A stretch of DNA of 42,668 nt from CAZQKE01 sp964593865 (GTDB taxonomy: Bacteria; Chloroflexota; Anaerolineae; JAAYZQ01), in NCBI GenBank assembly GCA_964593865.1, contig CAZQKE010000036.1, positions 1-42,668 on the forward strand. The letters run 5' to 3'. Within the stretch, counting starts at the first letter, position 1; each line of letters starts with the position of its first letter. The position numbers were made by a program, and so were the translations under genes. Of the stretch, positions 8,154 through 15,923 are shown one piece after another. The notes below the pieces were generated by a model. It worked only from the letters and a program-made list of their open reading frames with translations, searched no databases and was not told where the DNA came from.

Positions 8154-8305
8154 TACCGAGGGGTTAAAGCGATCCCCGGCCCGCCACCGGGGATGACGAT
8201 CTGCTCCGGCGCGTCACAAAACATCCTCCCGCGTTGCCGGGCCGGATGTTGGAACCGCACCGGCTAACTCCCCCTTGAGCCACGCGGCCCGGCTCGGTCC
8301 AGGCC
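8124..8305 (-). promoter_or_regulatory. structured 5' leader of the hdrA operon, riboswitch-like
   Basis: About 180 transcribed bases without a convincing ORF. Helices I can pair: arms 8256-8263 with 8206-8213 (8 bp, one G-U); inside it 8244-8250 with 8220-8226 (7 bp, perfect), topped by CCCG-GCAACG-CGGG; and a separate perfect 8-bp hairpin with arms 8172-8179 and 8187-8194. The terminator follows. I could not match it to the cobalamin, SAM-I, THF, ZTP, TPP, FMN, GEMM or Moco consensus from memory. The ligand, if any, is unknown. Confidence 0.5.
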
Positions 8306-8311
8306 GCAGGC

Positions 8312-8340
8312 ATTATACCTTATTTCACAAAGGAATGCAA
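8312..8340 (-). promoter_or_regulatory. sigma-70 promoter of the hdrA-fchA operon
   Basis: Minus strand: -35 TTGCAT (8335-8340), 17-bp spacer, -10 TATAAT (8312-8317). Transcription should start near 8305, giving a leader of about 210 bases before the hdrA GTG. Confidence 0.8.
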
Positions 8341-8378
8341 AACGGACGGCCCATGCGAAGGATTCCCCAAAGGCCGGT

Positions 8379-10037
8379 TTATGACAAAAAACCGAGGCGG
8401 CGGAGAACCCGTTCTAGGCGCGGCAAGTCCTCCTTGCGGACGAGGGCACTGGTGGGCGAAAGCCGCCGTCCGATCAGGTGGCGCGTCTCCGGCAAGACCA
8501 GGAGCTCCTGCAAGGCACGTTCGCTTTTGGTCGTCAGCAACACCACCTCTTGGAGCGTGACCTGCCCTAACCGTTCGGCCCAGGTTTGCAATACGCCGAC
8601 GACATTGGCCGGAACGTTCCCGTCACCGGCTTGGCGCAAAAAGGCGATGATCTGTTCCACCCGGATACCTTGTGCCAACGCCCGTTGCAGGCCGCGGGGG
8701 GTCAGGCGATAGCGGAGGGGGCTTCCTTCCCGGCGGTCGGCGAACCGTTCCAGTTGGAATTGCGTATAGAGGTCGGCAGAAGAGGGGAGCTCAATGTGCA
8801 GATCGGGGTGGATGACCGGGGGCGGCGGCGGGGGGGCTTCCTCCTCTTCGGCGGGCAACAGGCCCAAAAAGCGTGCTCCGGCCTCGGTCAGGCGGCAGAG
8901 GATGTGTCCTCGTTCATCTGCCACGGATACGACACCCAGCCAGCGCAGGGGACCGGTCAGTAGATCGCGCAGCAACGCGCCTTCCACCTGCTCCCACGAT
9001 TCGAAGCCGGAAAGGTACTCGCCGCTTTTCGCATCGCGGATGTACCAAGAGTCGTAATCGCCGTCGGGCCGCTGGAAATCGGGGTGGAAATCCCGGACGG
9101 CGGCGACAAAAGATTCAAGGGACCACCATTCCTCGCGGGGGCAGCGGGCCAACAAGGAAAGCACCGCCCGCCTGGTTGCCGGAGGGTCGTTGCGCCGGCC
9201 CGGCTCCTCATCGCAGAGGAGGGTGGGCACGTGACACAGATCGTTCCATTCCGGATCATCGCGCCATGCTTCTTGCAAAACGGCCAGACGACGGGCAGGA
9301 GGGGCGGTCAGCCATCCCTTGACCGCCTTCCCTTGCAAACGCAGGCGGCCCTCCTGCAGGACGACGAATTCCAGCCGCCGCGCCAGATGGCAGGTCAGGG
9401 CCAGCCTACGCCCGTCGGCGTGGGGCAGGCGACGGGCCAATTCCTCCCTGTCGCGAAGGGGCAGCTGCCCCTCGGCAGTGGGACGCACATTGTGGGTCTG
9501 CACATGGACCAGGTAAAAGAAGAGGTCGTGGGTCAGCAACGGCGTTGTTCCGATCTGCGTCGGGGGCGGCGTGACCTCAACGGCAAAGGTGGGCGGGCCA
9601 CTTTGGGGTTCGGGCAGCAGGGGGCGCAGGTCGTCGGGCACGAAAAAGAACTCGGCAGGGCCGCTCTCATCCTGGGCAAAGGCGCGGAAGATCAGCCCTC
9701 CGTACCACAACTCCTCGGTTGCGTTGGCCGGGTTCCGCCAGGGAGCCTCGCGGGTCAGCTTACCGGGGCCGACGGGGCGCACCGCACCGAAACGGCGGGC
9801 AAATTGAGGCGCACGCATCCGCCCCCCGGCAGAGAGGATGGCATCCAACGCCTCTCGCCCCTGGGGGCTGAGGCGGGCCAATGCCGTTCGCACCGAAAGA
9901 GGGTCCAAAAAGGCGGTGGCCAGCTCGGCTGCCGCCTCGCTCCGACGGTTCGTCGTCAACTCCACCCCGCGGTTTTGGGCCAGGGCGCGTAGCATGGCCA
10001 TATCGTAGTCGGCCAGGAAACGTTGCAAAGGGTACAT
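8379..10037 (-). CDS. XPB/Ssl2-like helicase-associated domain protein (no helicase core)
   Basis: 552 residues. The last 150 (about 405-552, from VIHPDLHIELP through YRLTPRGLQRALAQG to RLERVLRRLGFLS) resemble the helicase-C-3 / XPB-Ssl2-like domain found in many Chloroflexota and Actinobacteriota proteins. The N-terminal part is predicted helical with winged-helix-like stretches (LARLSPQGREALDAILSAGG near residue 53). No Walker A or DEAD motif is present, so it is not a helicase by itself; a DNA-binding or regulatory role is inferred. A polyproline linker (PPPPPP near 402) separates the two parts. The ATG at 10035-10037 has no clear ribosome binding site, and the predicted 5' UTR is only about 24 bases. 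It shares overlapping divergent promoters with the DUF1232 gene. Confidence 0.7.
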   Translation of the reverse strand: MYPLQRFLADYDMAMLRALAQNRGVELTTNRRSEAAAELATAFLDPLSVRTALARLSPQGREALDAILSAGGRMRAPQFARRFGAVRPVGPGKLTREAPWRNPANATEELWYGGLIFRAFAQDESGPAEFFFVPDDLRPLLPEPQSGPPTFAVEVTPPPTQIGTTPLLTHDLFFYLVHVQTHNVRPTAEGQLPLRDREELARRLPHADGRRLALTCHLARRLEFVVLQEGRLRLQGKAVKGWLTAPPARRLAVLQEAWRDDPEWNDLCHVPTLLCDEEPGRRNDPPATRRAVLSLLARCPREEWWSLESFVAAVRDFHPDFQRPDGDYDSWYIRDAKSGEYLSGFESWEQVEGALLRDLLTGPLRWLGVVSVADERGHILCRLTEAGARFLGLLPAEEEEAPPPPPPVIHPDLHIELPSSADLYTQFQLERFADRREGSPLRYRLTPRGLQRALAQGIRVEQIIAFLRQAGDGNVPANVVGVLQTWAERLGQVTLQEVVLLTTKSERALQELLVLPETRHLIGRRLSPTSALVRKEDLPRLERVLRRLGFLS

Positions 10038-10043
10038 CGGACT

Positions 10044-10072
10044 TTGCCAAAAAGGTCACACCTTTGTATAAT
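10044..10072 (+). promoter_or_regulatory. promoter of the DUF1232-merR operon
   Basis: -35 TTGCCA (10044-10049), 17-bp spacer, -10 TATAAT (10067-10072). The -10 box overlaps that of a minus-strand promoter. Confidence 0.75.
10051..10065. promoter_or_regulatory. inverted-repeat operator candidate
   Basis: AAAGGT-CAC-ACCTTT: two perfect 6-bp arms around three bases, filling most of the 17-bp spacer of the plus promoter and lying in the first transcribed bases of the minus promoter. A bound dimer would block both. The MerR-type gene at 10541 is a candidate regulator by proximity; this is untested. Confidence 0.5.
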
Positions 10073-10096
10073 ATCGCCCGCGCACCGGGCAGGCAA
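10068..10096 (-). promoter_or_regulatory. promoter of the XPB-like gene
   Basis: Minus strand: -35 TTGCCT (10091-10096), 17-bp spacer, -10 TATTAT (10068-10073). It overlaps the -10 of the plus-strand promoter by five bases, so the two cannot be occupied at the same time. Confidence 0.6.
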
Positions 10097-10140
10097 TCGC
10101 TCACCTTTTCGCCCGGTCCGTGAGCGCATTGGAGGTCTCT

Positions 10141-10527
10141 ATGAACAAATCAACGACCGATCCGCGTCGGCGGATCAGTCTCTTTGCCGATCTGATAGAT
10201 TACGTGCGGCTGGCGTGGCGGTTGCTGACCGATCCACGCGTGCCGGGGTGGGTCAAGGCCATCCCGGTCCTTGCCGTTTTGTACTTTTTCTCCCCAATTG
10301 ATCTCCTTCCCGATTGGGCGATCCCCGGTTTGGGCGAGGTAGACGATATTGCCGTTTTGCTGCTGGCCCTCAAGATGTTCGTGGATCTCAGCCCCGATGG
10401 GGCCGTGCGCGAACATCTGAACGATCTCTTGGGGCGGGCAGAGCAGCCTTACCGGGCCGATTCCGCCGCCGAATCCAACGTAATCGATGCTCCCTACCGC
10501 GTTCTGGATGACGAAAATCTGAAATGA
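10141..10527 (+). CDS. DUF1232 (YkvA-type) membrane protein
   Basis: 128 residues. The core VPGWVKAIPVLAVLYFFSPI followed by DLLPDW and GEVDDIAVLLLALKMFV (about residues 36-85) is the DUF1232 signature: one to two hydrophobic helices around an SPIDLLPD motif. The molecular function of the family is not established. The ATG at 10141 follows TTGGAGG; an in-frame GTG upstream has no such box. It is co-transcribed with the MerR-type gene 13 bp downstream. Confidence 0.85.
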   Translation: MNKSTTDPRRRISLFADLIDYVRLAWRLLTDPRVPGWVKAIPVLAVLYFFSPIDLLPDWAIPGLGEVDDIAVLLLALKMFVDLSPDGAVREHLNDLLGRAEQPYRADSAAESNVIDAPYRVLDDENLK

Positions 10528-10540
10528 AAAAGGAGAACCC

Positions 10541-11233
10541 ATGACCGAACCGCGTTACCGTCTGCCCAACGAAGTAGCCAATCAATTGCAGATCTCCCCT
10601 TCAACCCTGCGCCGCTGGTCCAACGAATTCGCCGATTATCTGTCGGACGCAGCCGGTCGCCCCGCCATCGGGGAGAGTGGCCGCGTGGCCCGCCGCCGTT
10701 ACACCGACAAAGACCTGGAGACGCTGTTGACCATCAAGAGCCTGTTGAGCGAGGGCATGACTTACGTTCAGGTTGCCCGGCGGCTGGAAGCCCTGCGGGT
10801 CCGTCAGGTGTCGGCGGATGAAGCCCCTCCGGAGGACGAGGGCGGGGCCATTACCGCGTTGGGGCCTTCTTTGCGCGGCGAATCGCCCTTTTCCTCGGCG
10901 GCGGCCATTCTTTCCGACACGATCCACACCGTGGCCGAGGGCCAGCAGTTGATCCTGGGCAGCCAACAGGCCAACCGGGAAATGATGACCGTTCTCCTCC
11001 AAGACAATTTTAATCTCAAGGAGGAAAATGCCAAGCTGCGGGATCGGATGCTGGAGCTGGAACGCGACATGGCCGAGCTGCGCCGCCAGGAGGCCGCCCG
11101 CCGCGAAGCCCTGGAAGCGCGGTTGCGCCGGATTGAGGAGCAATTGCAGCGTCCGCCTGCCGCTTCGCGCCCGGCCCCGCCACCCCGCAAAAAGAGCCGG
11201 CGGTCCGGCTGCTTGGGTCAGTTCTTCAGCTAA
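10541..11233 (+). CDS. MerR-type helix-turn-helix protein with coiled coil
   Basis: 230 residues. The N-terminus (YRLPNEVANQLQISPSTLRRW, then RRRYTDKDLETLLTIKSLL and EGMTYVQVARRL, about residues 6-85) is a MerR-like winged HTH. A long Glu/Arg-rich coiled coil (about 150-205) follows, and a basic tail PPRKKSRRSGCLGQFFS. There is no Cys ligand set of the metal-sensing MerR proteins. The ATG at 10541 follows AAAAAGGAG. It may regulate its own operon through the palindrome at 10051; inferred. Its 3' end overlaps the convergent Crp/Fnr gene by 8 bp. Confidence 0.8.
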   Translation: MTEPRYRLPNEVANQLQISPSTLRRWSNEFADYLSDAAGRPAIGESGRVARRRYTDKDLETLLTIKSLLSEGMTYVQVARRLEALRVRQVSADEAPPEDEGGAITALGPSLRGESPFSSAAAILSDTIHTVAEGQQLILGSQQANREMMTVLLQDNFNLKEENAKLRDRMLELERDMAELRRQEAARREALEARLRRIEEQLQRPPAASRPAPPPRKKSRRSGCLGQFFS

Positions 11234-11933
11234 TCTCCTCGGCCACCTTGACCAACTGGTGGGGCCGAAGGAGGATTACATACCGCCCCTGGGTTTCGAT
11301 CCACCCCTGTTTCTGAAAGCGGCTCATGGTGCGGATGGCCGTCTCCACAACGGTCCCTGCCATGTCGGCAATGTCCTGGCGGCTGAGGGGAACGGTGATG
11401 CGCACGGCCCCCGGTGGGATGCCTTCCTCTTCCAGGCGTTCGCCGGAAGCGGCGGCCATGCGCAGCAACACACGGGCGACGCGCCGCTCCACCCGCTCGA
11501 CGGCCAGGCTGCGGATCGTCTCGTGGGCGTGCTGCAGGCGGCGGCCTAGCTCCTCAATGAGTGCCCACGCCAAAGGCGGATGTTCCCGCACCAGTTGCAC
11601 ATATGCTTGCCGGTGCAGATTGAGGGTGACTACCGGCTCCAGGGCCTGGGCGGTGGCGGGGTAACTCCCGCCGATGAGCACCCCCACTTCGCCTACGATC
11701 CCGCCGGGGCCAAAGGTTGCCAAAATCGTTTCCCGTCCGCCCTCCGAATGCTTGATGACTTTGACCTGTCCTTCGGCGATGAGGACCAGCCATTCGGCCG
11801 GATCGCCCTCAAAAAAGAGGTAGTCGTTCTTTTCGTAGCGGCGGCGTACCAGTTGTCGGGCTACACGCGCCCTCTCTTCCTCCGGCAAGGGGGCAAAGAG
11901 AGGGCTACGGGCCAGCAGTTGGGACCCCTTCAT
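11226..11933 (-). CDS. Crp/Fnr family transcription regulator
   Basis: 235 residues: cyclic-nucleotide-binding-like beta barrel (about 8-125; GDPAEWLVLIAEGQVKVI, FGPGGIVGEVGVLIGGSYPA), dimerisation helix (about 115-150) and a Crp-type HTH (TVPLSRQDIADMAGTVVETA, then IRTMSRFQKQGWI, about 175-210). No N-terminal FNR-type cysteine cluster is present, so it is not an Fe-S oxygen sensor of that type. It lies 33 bp after the antiporter stop and may be its co-transcribed partner. The effector cannot be read from the sequence. Confidence 0.9.
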   Translation of the reverse strand: MKGSQLLARSPLFAPLPEEERARVARQLVRRRYEKNDYLFFEGDPAEWLVLIAEGQVKVIKHSEGGRETILATFGPGGIVGEVGVLIGGSYPATAQALEPVVTLNLHRQAYVQLVREHPPLAWALIEELGRRLQHAHETIRSLAVERVERRVARVLLRMAAASGERLEEEGIPPGAVRITVPLSRQDIADMAGTVVETAIRTMSRFQKQGWIETQGRYVILLRPHQLVKVAEEIS

Positions 11934-11966
11934 TTCCCCCCGATCCTTTTCCTTCCTCCCGGCGAG

Positions 11967-13832
11967 TCATTCGCATCGTCGGGCAAATTCGCGCACCCCT
12001 TCAAGCGAACCCATCAGCGTCAGGCGGTCACCCAGGCGCAGTTTCGTGCGCCCGTGGGGATAGATAACGTCGCCATCCCGCCGGATGAGGACGATGATAA
12101 CCCCTTCCGGCAGATCAATCTCGCGCAGGGGGCGGCCTGCCAATTCGGCACAGCGCAAGCGGATCTCGGCGATGTCGTGCTCATCCTCCAGATCGGCTAT
12201 CAGCGAGGTGACGCTTGGATAGAGCAGTAGGTACTCCAACTCCACCACCGGGGAAAGGCTGGGGTTGATAACGGATACACCCAGCTCGGAAAAGGGAGCA
12301 GCCTGGGTCGCATCGTGAACGCGGGAGATGATCCGCCGGATGCCCACCCGGTCGCGCAGTAGACGGCAAACGGCCAAGTTGTTCTCATCCTCCGGCAGGA
12401 GAACGGCCACGGCCCGGATCGTTTCCGGCCGAAGGCGGGTCCACGTCTCCGGGTCCAGGGGATCGGCTTCCATCAGGGGTAGGTCCATTTCCCGCGCGGC
12501 GGCGACATGGCGGGGGATGTTGTCCACCAGGATCACATCCTCGCCGTGACCCAGGATGCGCCGGGCGAGCAGCCGCGCCGAACGCCCGGCACCGACGATG
12601 ACGAACTTGCGGGACGGCGTGGCAGGGGGAGGGGCCAGGCGAAGGAAGAGCATGGGCGAGACGGTTGAAGTGACAATGGCGACCAGGATGATGGCCGAGT
12701 TGGTAGCCGCGTCAATGCTGCCCATCTCCAAACCGATGGCGGCAATGGCGATGATCAAGCTCAGGCGCGAGGAAAGGAGCGCACCCGCGGCCCACGTCTC
12801 CCGCCAGGGGTAGCGGAGACGAAATGCCAGGGCGGCGATGAACTTGATGGCATAGGCGATCACCAGCAACAAGGGGACCAGGAGCAGGGCACGGGGCGAG
12901 CCGAGGAGGGCCGAAAGGTCAAACCGCACGCCGACCATGATGAAGAAGATGGGGATGAACAAGGCATAGCCGATCACATCCAGACGGTGGTGCAGGTCGG
13001 AAGCCTTCCTATCGGCCAAGAGGGAGATGAGCGCGCCGCCCAAGAAAGCCCCCAGGATCATCTCCACACCCAATCCTTCGGCCAGGGCGATAAAAGCCAG
13101 GCCCACGGCAAAAGCCCCCCGTACGTCAATCTGGGCGGTCGCCTGGGAGACGCTGTTCAAAAAGTTCAAGCCGGGGAAGCGGGCATGGGCGATGCGGGCA
13201 CTGCGATAAGCCGTGGCAAAGGCCCCGAACAGGAGCAGGACCAGCATCACTTGGAGGGAAAGCCCCTCATGCCGGACGATGACGTAAATGCTGACCAACA
13301 GCATCGTCGCCAGGTCGGCAATGACCGCCGCCACCAAAAGGGCCTGGCCGTAGGCTTTGTTCATCAGGCCCTGTTCTTTTAGAACCGGCATGACCAACCC
13401 CAGGGAGGTCGTGGATAGGATGAGGGCCGCCAGCCAGGGGTCGTCGGCTGCATCTAGGGCGTGCAACCCAAACCCCGCCACGATGCCCAGGGCAATGGTC
13501 AGCAAAAAGACGATGACGCCCATTCCCAAAGGGTTGCTCAGCCGTTCCCGCCAGGAACCGGCCAATGTACCGGGCTTGGGCATGATGACGTCAAAATCCA
13601 CCTCCAGGCCGGAAAGGAACATCAAATAGGCAAAGCCCAAAAGGGCGAGCACCTCCAGCATGGGATCGGATTTCACCAGTTGCAGGCCGCTATCGCCCAC
13701 CACGATCCCGGCCATGATCTCACCGACGACGATGGGAATGCGCAGCCGCCTGATGCGGCCCAAAATCACCGGCACCAGAAAGGCCAGGGCCGCAACGATG
13801 AGCAAGGGTACAAAGGACAGGTTTTCTTCCAT
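11967..13832 (-). CDS. CPA2-type monovalent cation:proton antiporter with TrkA-type RCK domains
   Basis: 621 residues. The first about 390 form 12-13 hydrophobic helices of the Na+/H+ exchanger family (SGLEVDFDVIMPKPG; NVTLIxx-like helices). A TrkA-N Rossmann domain follows (FVIVGAGRSARLLARRI near 405) and then a TrkA-C domain (about 540-621, RLRCAELAGRPLREIDLP). Likely K+ or Na+/H+ antiport gated by nucleotide. I used the ATG at 13830-13832; the open frame runs 29 codons further upstream, but only through a dispersed repeat element, so that extension is probably not translated. No strong ribosome binding site (GGGGAAA). Confidence 0.87.
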   Translation of the reverse strand: MEENLSFVPLLIVAALAFLVPVILGRIRRLRIPIVVGEIMAGIVVGDSGLQLVKSDPMLEVLALLGFAYLMFLSGLEVDFDVIMPKPGTLAGSWRERLSNPLGMGVIVFLLTIALGIVAGFGLHALDAADDPWLAALILSTTSLGLVMPVLKEQGLMNKAYGQALLVAAVIADLATMLLVSIYVIVRHEGLSLQVMLVLLLFGAFATAYRSARIAHARFPGLNFLNSVSQATAQIDVRGAFAVGLAFIALAEGLGVEMILGAFLGGALISLLADRKASDLHHRLDVIGYALFIPIFFIMVGVRFDLSALLGSPRALLLVPLLLVIAYAIKFIAALAFRLRYPWRETWAAGALLSSRLSLIIAIAAIGLEMGSIDAATNSAIILVAIVTSTVSPMLFLRLAPPPATPSRKFVIVGAGRSARLLARRILGHGEDVILVDNIPRHVAAAREMDLPLMEADPLDPETWTRLRPETIRAVAVLLPEDENNLAVCRLLRDRVGIRRIISRVHDATQAAPFSELGVSVINPSLSPVVELEYLLLYPSVTSLIADLEDEHDIAEIRLRCAELAGRPLREIDLPEGVIIVLIRRDGDVIYPHGRTKLRLGDRLTLMGSLEGVREFARRCE

Positions 13833-13842
13833 GCTAGTTTCC

Positions 13843-13978
13843 CCGAAAATCGCGGGCCGTCTGCGGATTGGGCACGAATGCGCGCATGTGCCCGGCCCGG
13901 TGGCGCGGGTCTTGCGCAACCGCCCCCGGCAGGCCGTTGGCCGACCGCCCGCGCAGGTGGGAGCGCCCCGCGTTGGCC
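13843..13978 (-). repeat. dispersed structured element, copy A
   Basis: Minus-strand copy ending 11 bases before the antiporter ATG. Core hairpin arms GGGCAC (13870-13875) and GTGCCC (13888-13893), with CGGGCCGTC next to it. The segment GGCGGTCGGCCAACGGCC and the stretch around CCACCGGGCCGGGCAC align with copy D near 39.3 kb. Confidence 0.7.
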
Positions 13979-13982
13979 GTTG

Positions 13983-14345
13983 CTACTTGCCTTCGCCGTA
14001 GGCGGCGCGGCGAAAGGCCACCCAGGGCAACAGGGCGCAACGCCGTCGTGAGGGGCGCGGTTCGGCCCCCAGCTCGGCCAAAAAAGAATCCCGGTCCATC
14101 GCCCGCAATTCCGCCAAAGTCTTGCCCTGGATGATTTCGGTCAGGATGGAGGCCGCCCCCAGGCAGAGGGCACAGCCCCGCCCTTCAAAACGGGCGGCGA
14201 CGATGCGGTCCCGTTCCAGGCGCAAGGCGATGCGTACCCGGTCACCGCACAGGTCGTTGTATTCTTCGGCCACCCGGTCGGCGTCGGGCAGGTCTCCCTT
14301 GTTGCGCGGGTGACGATAATGGTCCAGCAACCGTTCGGTATACAT
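13983..14345 (-). CDS. sufU: SufU-like Fe-S cluster assembly / sulfur transfer protein
   Basis: 120 residues of the SufU/IscU family. Ligand residues are C33-G-D35 (NDLCGD), C58 (GRGCALC) and C103 (RRRCALLPW), with an extra C61. The N-terminal YTERLLDHYRHPRNKG is the family signature. SufU proteins take sulfur from a SufS desulfurase; neither SufS nor SufB is in the window. I chose the ATG at 14343-14345 because it begins exactly at the conserved MYxxxLLDHY block; the frame is open 28 codons further but unconserved. The gene follows miaA by 67 bp. Confidence 0.88.
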   Translation of the reverse strand: MYTERLLDHYRHPRNKGDLPDADRVAEEYNDLCGDRVRIALRLERDRIVAARFEGRGCALCLGAASILTEIIQGKTLAELRAMDRDSFLAELGAEPRPSRRRCALLPWVAFRRAAYGEGK

Positions 14346-14412
14346 TTCGCTCTTGATCCCGGAACCATGCTCCTCCGTCGCCCATAAGCGGATGCCCGGC
14401 CGTGCGCCGTAG

Positions 14413-15405
14413 CTACCGTGCCTCTCCACGGGATTCCCGATTCGGTCCGTGGAAAAGAGCCTGGGGATTATAGCAGAACTTTTGGATCAGGTCCAGGACA
14501 TCGGCGTAGGGGTCCGGTTCGGCTTGGAACCAGTGGATGCGCGGGTCGTCGGCGCGGAACCAATTGGCTTGGTGGCGCACGAACCGCCGTGTGGCCTGCT
14601 TGATCCGGCGGGCTACCTCCTCCAGAGAGATCTCCCCGGCCAGGTAGGGAGCAAATTGCCCGTATCCCACCCCCGACATGGCCGGTAGGTCGAAACCGTA
14701 TCCGGCGGCGACCAGGCCTCGCACTTCATCCTCCAACCCGGCAGCCAGCATGGTCTCCACGCGGGCATCAATCCGTGCATAGAGGCGAGGGCGGGGCAAG
14801 GTCAATCCGACAATGAGGATGCGGTAGGGCGGCGGCGATTTTTTCTGCTGGGCGGAAAAGGGCTGCCCGGTCCGCAGGCAGACCTCTAGGGCGCGGACGA
14901 CGCGGCGCACGTTGCGCGGGTCAATCCGTGAAGCGGCAACGGGGTCCAACTCGCGCAGGCGGGCGTGGAGGGCATTGGCCCCTTCCTCCTCGGCTTGAGC
15001 ATAGAGCCGACGGCGCAGTGCTTCGTCGGGCGGGACGCGAGGGACCTGCCAGCCCTCAATGACGGCCATGACGTATTGGCCTGTGCCGCCCACCAGGAAG
15101 GGAATGCGGCCCCGGTGCAGGATGTCGTCAATGGCGGCATAGGCCAGTTCTTGGTACTGGGCCAGGCTCAACGATTGGTCCGGGTCCACCACGTCCAGAA
15201 GGTGATGGGGGACCTGCGCCCGTTCCTGGGGGGTGGCTTTGGCCGTGCCGATGTCCAAGCCGCGGTAGACCTGCCGCGAATCGGCAGAAACGATTTCGCC
15301 GCCGACGACCTGCGCCAGGCGCACGGCCAGGGCCGTTTTGCCCACGGCGGTCGGGCCGACGATGGCGATCAAGGGTTTTGCATCAGCCGGTGACGGCATT
15401 TTCAT
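14413..15405 (-). CDS. miaA: tRNA dimethylallyltransferase
   Basis: 330 residues. P-loop GPTAVGKT near residue 15; SADSRQVYRGLDIGTAK near 40; GGTGQYVMAVIEGW near 107; DPRNVRRVVRALEV near 160. MiaA adds a dimethylallyl group to A37 of tRNAs that read UNN codons. The ATG at 15403-15405 lies 23 bases inside the end of yraN; a second ATG two codons later is equally possible. C-terminal HQANWFR...I-HW typical of the family. Cytoplasmic, housekeeping. Confidence 0.95.
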   Translation of the reverse strand: MKMPSPADAKPLIAIVGPTAVGKTALAVRLAQVVGGEIVSADSRQVYRGLDIGTAKATPQERAQVPHHLLDVVDPDQSLSLAQYQELAYAAIDDILHRGRIPFLVGGTGQYVMAVIEGWQVPRVPPDEALRRRLYAQAEEEGANALHARLRELDPVAASRIDPRNVRRVVRALEVCLRTGQPFSAQQKKSPPPYRILIVGLTLPRPRLYARIDARVETMLAAGLEDEVRGLVAAGYGFDLPAMSGVGYGQFAPYLAGEISLEEVARRIKQATRRFVRHQANWFRADDPRIHWFQAEPDPYADVLDLIQKFCYNPQALFHGPNRESRGEAR

Positions 15406-15784
15406 AATGTTCCACCCGCAAAAGGCGGCCACGACGGTCCATTTCGACGGCGACGACATCAATGCGCCAATCGCCTTCCCACCCTTGCTCCTGGACGTAG
15501 GCCCAAGCCAGGTTTACCAGGCGGGCGCGTTTGGCCGCGGTGATGGATTCCTCCGGCGTCCCCAACGCCCGGCCCCGGCGGGTGCGCACCTCAACCAGGA
15601 CCAAGCAATCGCCGTCGCGGGCTACCAGGTCCAGCTCACCGTGGGCACATCGCCAATTGCGTGCCTCAATTTTGTATCCCTGGGCGGCCAGATGGCGGGC
15701 GGCCAGCTCCTCGCCGTGGCGGCCCAGTCCCCGACGGTCGTCGTACTTTGCCACCTTGTGCGAAGGTTCCCCGTTGAGGGTCAT
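15383..15784 (-). CDS. yraN: YraN / UPF0102 family protein
   Basis: 133 residues from the ATG at 15782-15784 (MTLNGEPSHKVAKYDDRRG). An ATG 20 codons upstream at 15844 is possible but adds a Pro/Arg-rich, unconserved segment. The restriction-endonuclease-like core is visible: GRHGEELAARHL (E), ARNWRCAHGELDLVARDG (E, D) and VLVEVRTR, where the usual final Lys of ExK is Arg. Function of the family is not firmly known. It overlaps miaA by 23 bp. Confidence 0.88.
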   Translation of the reverse strand: MTLNGEPSHKVAKYDDRRGLGRHGEELAARHLAAQGYKIEARNWRCAHGELDLVARDGDCLVLVEVRTRRGRALGTPEESITAAKRARLVNLAWAYVQEQGWEGDWRIDVVAVEMDRRGRLLRVEHYENAVTG

Positions 15785-15923
15785 GAGCGTTCGCCCGGCT
15801 TTGCGACGGGCCGGGTGCTGCCCCGGCGGCGATTCGGACGGCATGGCACATGCGTCTCACACATCCACCTCGCCGTCGGGTTGCACCGTACCGCCGAGAT
15901 GGCCGTCGGCCCGAATCCGGTGT

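Noticed and set aside
8124..8305. Cobalamin or SAM-I riboswitch in the hdrA leader
   Set aside because: CCGGTG and GGCAAC fragments are reminiscent of these classes, but the B12 box GCCACTG and the SAM-I core arrangement are absent. I kept it as an unassigned leader.
13843..13978. Element copies as ordinary insertion sequences
   Set aside because: They are 85-205 bp with no transposase ORF, and I see no terminal inverted repeats or target duplications.
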